Assembly (NCBI GenBank): GCA_037447655.1
Contig: JBBHKE010002229.1
Coordinates: 1-22,711 of the forward strand
Direction of reading: 5' to 3'
Origin: Zygnema cylindricum
Taxonomy: Eukaryota; Streptophyta; Zygnematophyceae; Zygnematales; Zygnemataceae
Length of the DNA stretch: 22,711 nt
The notes under the pieces were generated by a model. It did not search any database. It saw nothing but the letters and a program-made list of their open reading frames with translations, and was not told the origin of the DNA. Below are positions 7,882-16,218 of this stretch, one piece after another. A program made the position numbers and the translations under genes. Each line of letters opens with the position of its first letter. The first letter of the stretch is position 1.

Positions 7882-8293
7882 GACGATAAGATGAGTCCTG
7901 AGGAGAGAGAGTTTATGAAGTCTATCCCTTATAGACAGGTCGTAGGAAGCTTAATCTATTTTATGAACTATACCAGGCCGGACCTAGCGGTAGCACTTGG
8001 AGTACTCAGTAGGAGTCTTAATGATCATAGGAAGAGAGATTGGGGAAAGCGAAGAGAGTCATGAGATATCTGGTTGGAACCAGAGAATTATGGTTGCATT
8101 TGGGAGGGGAGCACACTGATATCGCCACTTGGAGTGATCTAGTTAAGGGGATGCACCTATGAGAAGATGCACTTCTGGATATGTTTTGTATGTGGGGGAA
8201 GGTGTTTAAAGTTGGAGCAGTAAGCAACGAAACGTGGTTGCTCAGTCTACTATGGAGGCTGAGTATATGGCGTCTTGTTCTGCTGTAAAAGAA
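7882..8293 (+). pseudogene. Element A RNase H, first part (broken)
   Basis: After the TAA at 7879 the same frame continues with DDKMSPEEREFMKSI and QVVGSLIYF, typical of the RT-RNase H connection in copia. A one-base loss near 8043 (DWGKRRES) and a second shift near 8138, where the SDASYGDAP motif should be, break it, and a further stop occurs near 8200. The frame ends at CSAVKE, exactly at the insertion point of element B, and resumes at 14688 with LMWVKSLLQELG. Aspartate of WSD and glutamate of MEAEYMA are still visible. Confidence 0.85.
8289..8293 (+). repeat. Target-site duplication of element B, left copy (AAGAA)
   Basis: AAGAA lies directly before the TG of B's 5' LTR and is repeated directly after the CA of its 3' LTR (14683-14687). 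Five bases is the usual copia duplication length, and removing B plus one copy restores A's reading frame. Confidence 0.92.
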
Positions 8294-8499
8294 TGTAGAA
8301 ATTAATGGTCAATTTTCAGTATTTTCTAGGTCTAAATAGAAATATAGAAAGAAGCCGAGGCAGTCTACCTCTAACTTCTCTCTCCAAACTCTCAAACTTG
8401 TTGCAGTCACTGAGAAATTGGAGAGGGAGCTAGAGCCATGGCTACCTAGGCTATCCAGAGGTTTACGGGAAATTTATATTAGTTAGGGTTTATTTATTT

Positions 8500-8587
8500 A
8501 AAAGGAGTGTGCCGACGGCAGGAATTGATCCTTGTACCTACCGGCCGGCAGACATTAAGTAGCCGTTAGCCTTAGCTGTTAAGTCTA
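8500..8587 (-). promoter_or_regulatory. Antisense tRNA-like / Pol III-type unit in element B 5' LTR
   Basis: Minus strand: TAAGGCTAACGG in the D-arm-like position, B-box GATCAATTC (8530-8522, fits GWTCRANNC), and TTTT (8503-8500) 18 nt later. The A-box is weaker than in element A. Confidence 0.45.
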
Positions 8588-9067
8588 GCATTAGTGTTAC
8601 GTAGTATATAGTTTGATATTTATTTAAATATGTATACGTACGTTAAATCATTTAACAGTAATAGATTACGGGATACATAGATCCGGTAATATATAAAGTA
8701 CGGATTCCGGTACAAACAAGAAATAAATACCGCGCATGTATTTATTACGGCTACGATTAAATCTGAATTTAATCGGACGGGAGAAATTAGCGCTGAGATC
8801 GCGGAAGAAGATTTCGGCGGTTTTTTATCATCGCCACATCGGATGACATGTGGCGGACTAACACTGGATCGCGGCATCTCCGAGGATTAAGGGAGCGAAT
8901 CCGGATATACCACGTGTCGACATTTAGGGCATGTCGTAGAATGTTCGTACATAAAGTACACCGGCAGCTGTACTTTTGCGTACGCAACTGTATCTTGATT
9001 GGTTTTGTACATCAGTAGATAGAGTCTGTGAGAGAGATAGGACTTAGAAAAATTAGGAGATAGGACC

Positions 9068-9174
9068 CTCTCTCCCAGAGAGCTTATGTACAAAAGGTCA
9101 ACTTTGACCCTCCATAACTTACTGCTCACGGGAGCAAATTCAGAGATTCTTTTTGCTATCGACTCAGGGGAGTC
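9068..9174 (+). other. Series of four LTR stem-loops (element B)
   Basis: CTCTC/GAGAG (9068-9082), GGTCAA/TTGACC (9096-9109), TGCTC/GAGCA (9123-9136) and GACTC/GAGTC (9161-9174). The last two are twin 5-bp hairpins with loops ACGG (AGGG in other copies) and AGGG, separated by ATTCTTTTTGCT. The same order is seen at 14423-14537 and 22400-22514. They may be packaging, dimerisation or translation elements; that role is inferred. Confidence 0.5.
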
Positions 9175-9286
9175 TTGCCTTCACAGAGGTGTAGGTGGCC
9201 AGAGTATTTGTCTGCTAGGGTGGCACTAATTTTTGCTTAAACACAAAGGGGTCAGGATTATCCTAGAGGCTTCTTGGAAGCTATCC

Positions 9287-9315
9287 ACTCTGAGGACTTA
9301 TGGAGGTATCAGAGT
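9287..9315 (+). promoter_or_regulatory. LTR-terminal stem-loop with the gag start codon in its loop (element B 5')
   Basis: ACTCTGA pairs with TCAGAGT, G9294 is bulged, and the loop region contains ATG (9300-9302). The inner GAC/GTC pair seen in the 3' LTR has one changed base here (GTA). Confidence 0.65.
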
Positions 9316-10601
9316 TTCAGGTTATGGGCCCACCCTCTAGGGTACCAATCTTTAATGGAACTGGCTTCATATACTAGGAAAGTATGATGATAGGAGCTCT
9401 ATGCGAAAAAAGGTTTTGGGGGATAGTGAGTGGACGGTTGGGGCGTCCATCAAGTCTTGGAATTCCTCCAGGGTTTGGAGGAAGCAGATTCACCAGGAAA
9501 GAGGATCCACCTTCAACGGAGGAAACAAAAGAAGGAGAGGTGGTGGACAAAGGAAAGGAGGCGACCACACCAATAGCAACTGGTTCGGCATTCATGTCAC
9601 CTATTCCGAGGAACGAGGAGAATGATACTGAAACCTGGGACTTCAACAATATGGCGTCAAAGCACTTCATCCTACGCCATCTCACTCAAGGACTTCCATG
9701 TCCCCATTTGCAGGTAGAAAGGCATCCGATCTTTGGATGGCTCTCATAGAGATGTACCGAAGTGGTACGATTCAGCAACAACAGTTGGCTGATCAGAAAG
9801 TTAAGGAGTATGTATACAAAGGGGGGAAGATGTTGGATTTTTTCAATGAGCTTGCTACACTCTTCATGGAGCTAGATAGTGCGGGAAAAGATTTTAGTGA
9901 AAAAGAAAAGGTTAAGTGTATACTGATGAAGTTACCCGATGAGTGCGAGAACATAGTCAACCGTGTGCAGGACTTGACGGACTCAAGGTGGATATGGAAC
10001 TCAGTGGTAGGGATGATTTTCGTTCAGGAGAATACGATTGAGATCCGACGGGGAGGAAAGAGTGGCCAAGCCTTGGCAGTTGCGACCGATTGGAGGAACA
10101 AGGATTCCCGTAAACCAGTCGGAAACTATGGGGGGAGGGAGCAGAAAAAATCAGACCGACGAGTTTGGACCAAGGGCCCCCAAAGGTTTATGTCATTTTT
10201 GTAAGAAACGTGGGCACTATATGGCAGAGTGCACTAAGCTAACCGAGCTTCGGCTAAAGGAGGGGCAGACCGGTGGTACCCCGAGAGGAAAGAAAAAGGC
10301 CCTTGTGACACAAGTACATGAGGTGGAATCCGAGGACGAGGACGATGAGCTCTTTTTGAATGAGGAGTTGGAGGCGAAAAATGAGGTCGAAATTCCACGA
10401 AGGCAGAAATGTGCTTACGGTGGATTGAAAGGTGAAGCAGACTGGATTATAGATTCAGGTGCCTCCATGCACATGTGTAAAGATAGGCAGCTGTTCACTA
10501 AGATAAGAAATATTCCCACCGTAGAGATAGAGTACGGGGATGGGAGGATAGTCACCACTACTCTTGTAGGATCGGTAGATTTGAAAGTGTTAGTAGAATG
10601 A
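9300..10601 (+). pseudogene. Element B gag and protease (broken)
   Basis: Starts MEVSEFQVMGPPSRVP and follows element A's Gag closely. Lesions: TAG at 9375-9377 where A has Trp; a one-base shift near 9713-9722 (just before the ASDLWMALIEMYRSGTIQ segment); and a one-base shift near 10166-10176 in a C-run before the CCHC knuckle CHFCKKRGHYMAEC. The protease follows, with WIIDSGASMHM (DSGAS intact), and the frame then ends at TGA (10599-10601) within the protease. These products would be a short peptide and fragments only. Confidence 0.9.
9320..9334 (+). other. Primer-binding site, half-tRNA initiator-Met type (element B)
   Basis: GGTTATGGGCCCACC immediately follows the LTR CA, identical to element A's site despite LTR divergence. 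Confidence 0.8.
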
Positions 10602-11272
10602 AAGACATCCATAGTAACATTTTCCGATGTATTGTTTATTGCGGAGCTGAACAAAAACCTCATCTCTACATCCGTATTAGATGATAAGGGTTTTTTTACT
10701 AGCACTAAGGAAGGAGTCTTTACTGCTAGCTTTGAGGAGGATGTCTATTTCATTGCTGAGAAAGGTAGCCATGGGATGTTTAGGCTGGTTTTAAGTAATG
10801 AATAGAAGAAACTTTATTATGCTGGTGTTCATGATATTATGATGTGGCATAAGAGGCTTGGGCATGTGAATCTAGACAAGTTAAGAGAAATGAAAAAGAT
10901 GGGAGTGGTGGAAGGGATTAAGTTCAGTGAGAATGATAATATAAGTGATTGTAGTGGATGTGCTCAAGGTAAAACACACAGATTACCTTTTCCTAAAACA
11001 GCCACCTATAAGGGAGAAAAAATTCTAGATCTAGTACACACAGATATTTGGGGACCGGCTAAAGTGCCCTCACCGAGGGGAAGAGATTTATGATGACTAT
11101 CATTGATGATTGGTCTCGGTATTCTCGAGTGTATTTTTTGAAAAACAAGTCCGAAGCTCAGGATTGTTTTAGACAATATAAAGCATAGAGCGAAAAACTC
11201 CATGCAACTCCAATCAAGAGAGTAAGGAGTGACAATGGTGGAGAGTATACTTCTAACCAGTTTGAGTAATTA
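10602..11272 (+). pseudogene. Element B protease end and integrase N-terminal half (broken)
   Basis: Continues in the earlier frame with KTSIVTFSDVLF, a TAG at 10803-10805, then integrase zinc-binding sequence MMWHKRLGHVNLDKLREM and CSGCAQGKTHRLPFP, and LVHTDIWGP carrying the first catalytic Asp. A one-base loss near 11075-11083 shifts the frame (KVPSPRGRDL then stop). In the new frame DDWSRYSRVYF and RSDNGGEYTS (second catalytic Asp) are seen, with TAG at 11186-11188 (Trp in A) and TAA at 11267-11269. Confidence 0.88.
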
Positions 11273-12685
11273 ATGAGGGAAGATGGGGTCCAACACCAGA
11301 AGACAGTTCCTGAAAATTCGGAACAGAATGGGGTAGCTGAAAGGTTAAATAGAACACTAAGTGATAGTGCTAAAAGTATGTTGTCAGATAAAAAGATAGG
11401 AAAAAGGTTTTGGGCAGAAGCAATGAACTGTGCTAATTACCTCAAAAATAGAGTTCTTACTTCAGCTATAAAAGATCACACACCTTATGAGAGATGGACA
11501 GGCCGGAAACCAAACATATCTCACTTAAAGGTTTTCGGCAGTCAAGTATTCAGTCTAGATACATATCGGTCTAATCGGAAGCTAGATCCTAAAGGAAAAC
11601 CGGGATACTTATTAGGATATGATGAAGATGTTAAAGGATATAGAGTTTATGATCTAAAAAGGGAAGATATAATCTTAGTAAAACATCTAGTAGTTATGGA
11701 TGAAGGAAAGTCTGTGGATCCCTTCAAATATACGAAGTCAATAAAAATCAGATTTGAGTCAGAAAATTCCGATGACTTTGAGCTTCCTAACTATCCAGGT
11801 TTTATAGAAGATGACATTCTTGCAGGAACAAATCAGACCGAAAAGGACACGGCTGTGGAAACTCTTGTGACAACTCTACCCGAAGCGGAAGACGTGGTGG
11901 AAATTGATTCGGAATCAAAGGATAGGGGAGAAGCCGAGTTTGTTCGAAAGAATCCACGAGAACCATCTATTCCGGCCTCAGATTTTGAGGGGGGGAGGAG
12001 AAGTAGTAAAAGACTGCAAGAAAAACATGTTAATAACAAGGTAACTAAACTATCTCATCAAGATGAACCTCAAACTTATGGAGAGGCGATGACTTGTCCA
12101 GAAAGAAACCGGTGGAAGACAACCATCAATGAGGAAATGGCTTCAATCATGGCAGCCGATACTTGGGAGCTGGTGGATTGTCCACCTAACCGAAAACCAA
12201 TCGGATGTAAGTGGGTTTTCAAATTAAAACTGAACCCAGATAACACAATCGAGCGCTACAAGGCCAGATTAGTGGCAAAGGGATTTTCACAAAAGGAGGG
12301 AATTGACTACGAGGAAACCTTTGCCCTGGTGGTCAGATTTCCCTCCGTCCGCATACTTCTCAGTTTAGCAGCAGCGGAAGACATGGAAGTGCACGAGATG
12401 GACATCAAGACAGCCTTCTTGCATGGAGAATTGGAAGAGGAGATCTTCATGCGACAACCCAAAGGTTTTGTGGAGGAAGGAGAGGAGAGTAAGGTATGCC
12501 GGCTGATTAAATCTCTTTATGGTTTGAAACAGGCGCCTCGACAATGGAATAAGAAGCTTGATGAGTTTCTTACCGGTCTGGGATATATTCATATCAGCTC
12601 AGATCACTCAATCTATGTTTTCGAAGATGAGGAAGGTTTGATATTTATTGCAATTTATGTTGATGATTTGCTTGTTTTAAGTTAA
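11273..12685 (+). pseudogene. Element B integrase C-terminal half and reverse transcriptase (470-codon open remnant)
   Basis: The longest intact piece of B. It begins just after a stop, still in the integrase core (third catalytic residue in EQNGVAERLNRTL), then the VFGSQVFSLDT and GYRVYDL region, an acidic linker, and reverse transcriptase with KWVFKLKLNPDNTIERYKAR, EMDIKTAFLHGELEEEIF and IYVDDLLVLS. TAA at 12683-12685 replaces a Lys codon of A directly after the YVDD segment. The open frame has no natural start and is a remnant, although its catalytic residues are present. Confidence 0.88.
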
Positions 12686-13619
12686 TCAATGGAAAAAATT
12701 AAACAACTGAAAATTGATCTTAAGAGGATATTTGAAATGAAGGGAAGCAAAATTTATTTTGGGAATTCAAGTAGAGAGAGACCGAAAAAGAAAAATTATA
12801 AGATTGACTCAAAAGGAAGCAATAGGGAACATGCTTGAAAGTTTTCAAATGGATAAAGCTAATAGTTGTACAACTCCAATGGAGTTGAAGAAGGGAAGTG
12901 AGGGGAGTGAGGAAGAAGGAGTCATAGTCTTAGACAAGGAGTTATCTCCTGATTAAAAGAAGTTCATGCAGACTATTCCTAACAGGCAAGTAGTGGGAAG
13001 TCTAGTTTATTTTATAAATTGTACCCGGCCGGATTTTGCGGCGGCTGTAGGAGTGCTGAGTAGAAGTCTAAATGCTCCCACTAAGAAGGATTGGGAGGCA
13101 GCTAAGAGAGTCCCTAGATATTTGGTAGGAACTAGGGATCTATGGTTGCATTTGGGTGGGGAGAATACTGACATCACTACTTGGAGTGATGCCAGTTATG
13201 GTGATGCTCCGATGAGGAGATGTACTTCTGGATATGTATTATATGTGGGTGATGGGGCTTGCTGTTGGAGTAGCAAACAGCAAAAGGTTATTGCTCAGTC
13301 CACCATGGAGTCTGAGTATATGGCCTCTTGCTCTGCTGTAAAAGAATTGATGTGGGTCAAGTCTTTGCTTAGTGAACTTGGTCATGTTAAGAGTGGTGTG
13401 CAAAAAATATTTTGTGATAATCAAGCAGCAATTGCTATTTCTGCCAATCCTAAACATCATTTTAAAGCCAAACACATGGACATCAGACTCAGCTTTGTTA
13501 GAGAGAAAGTAGAAAACAAAATAATCAGTTTAGAGTACAGACCAGATAGTGAGATGGTAGCAGATATGATGACCAAACCTGTGCCTTCCCCTAAGCTAAT
13601 TTTCTGCAGGGAGAAGTGA
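12686..13619 (+). pseudogene. Element B reverse transcriptase end and RNase H (broken)
   Basis: A deletion near 12737-12748 removes the codons of DLGEAKY seen in A and shifts the frame. It continues with MGIQVERDRKRKIIRLTQK, a TAA at 12954-12956, then an intact RNase H: TTWSDASYGDAPMRR, QSTMESEYMAS, KIFCDNQAAI and KHMDIRLSFVREKVE, holding the acidic catalytic residues. It ends at TGA 13617-13619, earlier than A's version, which has a longer tail (LKEKLKLD). Confidence 0.88.
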
Positions 13620-13643
13620 GGTTTGAAATTAAAGATTGACTAG

Positions 13644-13656
13644 AAAATAAGAGGAG
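13644..13656 (+). other. Polypurine tract of element B
   Basis: AAAATAAGAGGAG, all purine except one T, directly before the 3' LTR TG. It primes plus-strand DNA in LTR elements. Confidence 0.75.
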
Positions 13657-13862
13657 TGTAGAAATTAATGGTCCATTTTTAGTATTTTCTAGGTCTAAAT
13701 AGAAATATAGAAAGAAGCCGAGGCAGTCTACCTCTAACTTCTCTCTCCAAACTCTCAAACTTGTTGTAGTCAGTGAGAAATTGGAGAGGGATCTAGAGCC
13801 ATGGCTACCTAGGCTATCCAGAGGTTTACGGGAAATTTATATTAGTTAGGGTTTATTTATTT

Positions 13863-13950
13863 AAAAGGAGTGTGCCGACGGCAGGAATTGATCCTTGTAC
13901 CTACTGACCGGGAGACATTTAGTAGCCGTTAGCCTTAGCTGTTAAGTCTA
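13863..13950 (-). promoter_or_regulatory. Antisense tRNA-like / Pol III-type unit in element B 3' LTR
   Basis: B-box GATCAATTC (13893-13885) and TTTT (13866-13863), 18 nt apart, as in the 5' LTR. Confidence 0.45.
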
Positions 13951-14649
13951 GCATTAGTGTTACGTAGTATATAGTTTGATATTTATTTAAATATGTATAC
14001 GTACGTTAAATCATTTTACTGTAATAGATTACGGGATACATAGATCCGGTAATATATAAAGTACGGATTCCGGTACGAACAAGAACTAAATACCGCGCAT
14101 GTATTTATTACGCCTACGATTAAATCCGAATTTCATCGGACGGCCGAAATTAGCGCCGAGATCGCGGAAGAAGATTTCGGGGGTTTTATATCATCGCCAC
14201 ATCAGATGACACGTGGCGGACTAACATTGGATCGCGGCATCTCCGAGGATTAAGGGAGCGAATCCGGATATACCACGTGTCGACATTTAGGGCATGTCGT
14301 AGAATGTTCGTACATAAAGTACACCGGCAGCTGTACTTTTGCGTACGCAACTGTATCCTGATTGGTTTTGTACATCAGTAGATAGAGTCTGTGAGAGAGA
14401 TAGGACTTAGAAAAATTAGGAGATAGGACCCTCTCTCCTAGAGAGCTTTTGTACAAAAGGTCAACTTTGACCCTCCATAACTTACTGCTCAGGGGAGCAA
14501 ATTCAGAGATTCTTTTTGCTATCGACTCAGGGGAGTCTTGCCTTCACAGGGGTGTAGGTGGCCAGAGTATTTGTCCGCCAGGGTGGCAGTTATTTTTGCT
14601 TAAACACAAAGGGGTCAGGATTATCCTAGAGGCTTCTTGGAAGCTGTCC

Positions 14650-14678
14650 ACTCTGAGGACTTATGGAGGTCTCAGAGT
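14650..14678 (+). promoter_or_regulatory. LTR-terminal stem-loop with ATG in the loop (element B 3')
   Basis: ACTCTGA/TCAGAGT, a bulged G, GAC/GTC, loop TTATGGAG. Same 29-nt span, four bases from the LTR end. Confidence 0.65.
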
Positions 14679-14682
14679 TTCA

Positions 14683-14687
14683 AAGAA
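14683..14687 (+). repeat. Target-site duplication of element B, right copy (AAGAA)
   Basis: Matches 8289-8293 exactly and encodes the same Lys-Glu of element A's RNase H. Confidence 0.92.
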
Positions 14688-14990
14688 CTAATGTGGGTGA
14701 AGTCATTGTTACAAGAATTGGGATTTATGAAGGAGGGAGTGTATGAAATCTTTTGCGATAATCAAGCTGCAATTGCAATTACAGCCAATCTAAAACACCA
14801 TTTCAAGGCAAAACATATGGACATAAGATTAAGTTTCGTAAGAGAAAAAGTTGAAAATAAAATTGTAAATCTTGTGTATAGATCTGATGAAGAAATGGTG
14901 GCTGACATGATGACCAAACCTGTGCCCTCTCCTAAATTAAAATATTGTCGTGAAAAATACGGGTTGAAAGAAAAATTAAAATTAGACTAG
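14683..14990 (+). pseudogene. Element A RNase H, second part (after element B)
   Basis: Reads (KE)LMWVKSLLQELG, EIFCDNQAAIAITAN, KHMDIRLSFVREKVE, MMTKPVPSPK and ends LKEKLKLD at TAG (14988-14990). It carries the third catalytic Asp (FCDNQ) and continues exactly where the first part stops at 8293. The segment has no lesion itself but is cut off from the rest by element B. Confidence 0.92.
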
Positions 14991-15003
14991 AAAATAAAGG
15001 GAG
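14991..15003 (+). other. Polypurine tract of element A
   Basis: AAAATAAAGGGAG directly before the 3' LTR TG; the same sequence is seen in element E. Confidence 0.75.
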
Positions 15004-15198
15004 TGTTGAAATTTATAGATTTCTAGAGTATTTTCTAGGTTTAAATATGTTTTTATAAAAGGAAAAGAAAAGGACAGGACAGCTTGCCTCCACCTCCGCT
15101 CTCTAGCCCCCATACTTGTTGTAGTCACTGATGGTTAGAGAGGGTGGTTGATCCATGGCTGCCTTAGTTCAACAGGCAGCTATTGTTAGTAGGTTACT

Positions 15199-15288
15199 AA
15201 AAATATTCTTGACGGATCTGAGATTTGATCCCGGTACCTACAGTTTGTCAAGTTGACTGGTAGCAGTCAGCTTTATCCTAATAGACTA
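15199..15288 (-). promoter_or_regulatory. Antisense tRNA-like / Pol III-type unit in element A 3' LTR
   Basis: A-box TAGTCTATTAGG (15288-15277), B-box GATCAAATC (15230-15222) and TTTTT (15203-15199), 18 nt after the B-box. All three are intact although the surrounding LTR differs from the 5' copy. Confidence 0.5.
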
Positions 15289-16007
15289 CAACTTATGCTA
15301 AGTGCTATGGTATGTGATAAATATATATATAGTTTGGGTGAATTGAATCCATTTAACTACAACTGTATACGACATACATAGATTCAATTTTAGAAAGTAC
15401 GTCGTACGACGCTAATTCAAAACGGATACCACGCATTTTGTTTCGAAAGCGAAACAAATGCCGCACAAGTATTTATTACGGCTAAGATTGCGTTTCGCAT
15501 AAAATCCAACGGCGCACATCATCGCCGAAATCTCGGAGTGGTCACTTTGGCGTTTTGTGACGTGGCATGACCTGGAGCCACGTGGAGAGATGACATTCGG
15601 TCATAGGAATTCCGAGGAACGTACGGACAAGTGAAAAGCGGACACGCGTCCGCGTAATAGCCTTGTCGTACATAGGCCGTACAAAAGGTACATCGGCAGT
15701 AGTACTTTTTGTACGGTACAGTAATCTGATTGGTCCGTACTTCAATAGATAGAAGTTATTAGAGAGAATCATGACTTAGAAAATTTTGGTAGGTAGTCAC
15801 CTCTCCCTCTGAGAGTTTGTACAAATTGGCATTTTTACTGCCTCATAACTTATCGCCTGGTTGGGCGTTTTCAGAGATTCTTTTTCCTACAGACTCAGGG
15901 GAGTCGAAGCTGCACAGGGATCTAGTCAAATTGTCAGTTTGCTTCCTTGAGCAGGAGTGGTTGTGGCTTGAAGTGGGTTAGTTAAATACTATGTAGAGGC
16001 TTCTTGT

Positions 16008-16036
16008 ATTCTGTAGTCCAATGGAGGATACAGAAT
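16008..16036 (+). promoter_or_regulatory. LTR-terminal stem-loop with ATG in the loop (element A 3')
   Basis: ATTCTGT/ACAGAAT, a bulged A, GTCC/GGAT (one G-T wobble), loop AATGGA. The ATG at 16021 reads outward. Confidence 0.65.
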
Positions 16037-16040
16037 TGCA

Positions 16041-16218
16041 AGATGTGACTTCACGAAGTCCCGTGGTCCCGTCGAATTTCCGTACGTCCACGGAGGACAT
16101 ACTCACGCATTTCTCTCAAGTGACGACGCGTGTCCCAAGTGTGAATGAACCGTGAACTCCCAACTTCATTGTCACACTAGTTTTGGTAAGTACTGAACCG
16201 AACTCAACCAAAAATAAA
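16041..16218. other. Unrecognised flank between element A and LTR C
   Basis: No match to the elements. The ATG in A's 3' LTR (16021) opens a 44-codon frame that runs through this flank to TGA at 16153-16155. GACTTC-AC-GAAGTC near 16047 is a short inverted repeat. It does not continue the antisense relic seen left of element A. Confidence 0.4.

Larger units (their letters stand above)
8294..9319 (+). repeat. Element B 5' LTR (1026 bp)
   Basis: TGTAGAAATT to GAGTTTCA, abutting the PBS. It holds TTAGGGTTT (telo-box-like, ~8483), the antisense Pol III-like block, CCACGTGT (from 8910), an inverted CCAAT box (TTGATTGGTT), and the conserved hairpin series. The second ABRE-like site, intact in the 3' LTR, has decayed to GACATGTGGC here. 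Confidence 0.93.
8294..14682 (+). mobile_element. Element B: complete, decayed Ty1/copia retrotransposon nested in element A
   Basis: 6389 bp with two 1026-bp LTRs, PBS, gag-pol remains, a polypurine tract and a perfect AAGAA target duplication. I count about 35 mismatches and no gaps between the LTRs by eye (about 3.4%). It is a sister family of A: same domain order, PBS and LTR architecture, but clearly different LTR sequence starting TGTAGAAATT. Element F at the right edge belongs to the same family. Confidence 0.95.
13657..14682 (+). repeat. Element B 3' LTR (1026 bp)
   Basis: TGTAGAAATT to GAGTTTCA, same length as the 5' copy. It keeps a perfect ABRE/G-box GACACGTGGC (14208-14217) and CCACGTGT (14273-14280). 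The ATG of its terminal loop reads outward 27 codons into element A. Confidence 0.95.
3242..16040 (+). mobile_element. Element A: Ty1/copia LTR retrotransposon, interrupted by element B
   Basis: Order: 5' LTR, PBS, gag, protease, integrase, reverse transcriptase, RNase H (split by B at 8293/14683), polypurine tract, 3' LTR. Without B and one copy of its target duplication it would be about 6.4 kb. Protease-integrase-RT-RNase H order defines copia. The flanking pentamers differ (GTTTC at 3237-3241, AGATG at 16041-16045) and the antisense relic at the left does not continue at the right, so the two ends may come from different insertions. The LTRs differ at roughly a tenth of positions in their first 400 nt. 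Confidence 0.85.
15004..16040 (+). repeat. Element A 3' LTR (1037 bp)
   Basis: TGTTGAAATT to GAATTGCA, with the same ordered blocks as the 5' LTR. Differences from 3242-4274 are frequent in the first 400 nt (roughly a tenth of positions plus small indels). The flanking bases AGATG do not match GTTTC at the left end. Confidence 0.92.

Noticed and set aside
8483-8491. TTAGGGTTT telo-box in the B LTR
   Set aside because: A 9-bp match is expected by chance in this much AT-rich sequence, and the F copy has an extra G. Kept only as a remark.
14449-14691. Plus-strand frames crossing LTR ends (14449-14691, 22431-22685)
   Set aside because: They run through the hairpin-rich LTR end in a frame that is not gag. 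The two B-family copies are alike simply because the LTRs are alike.
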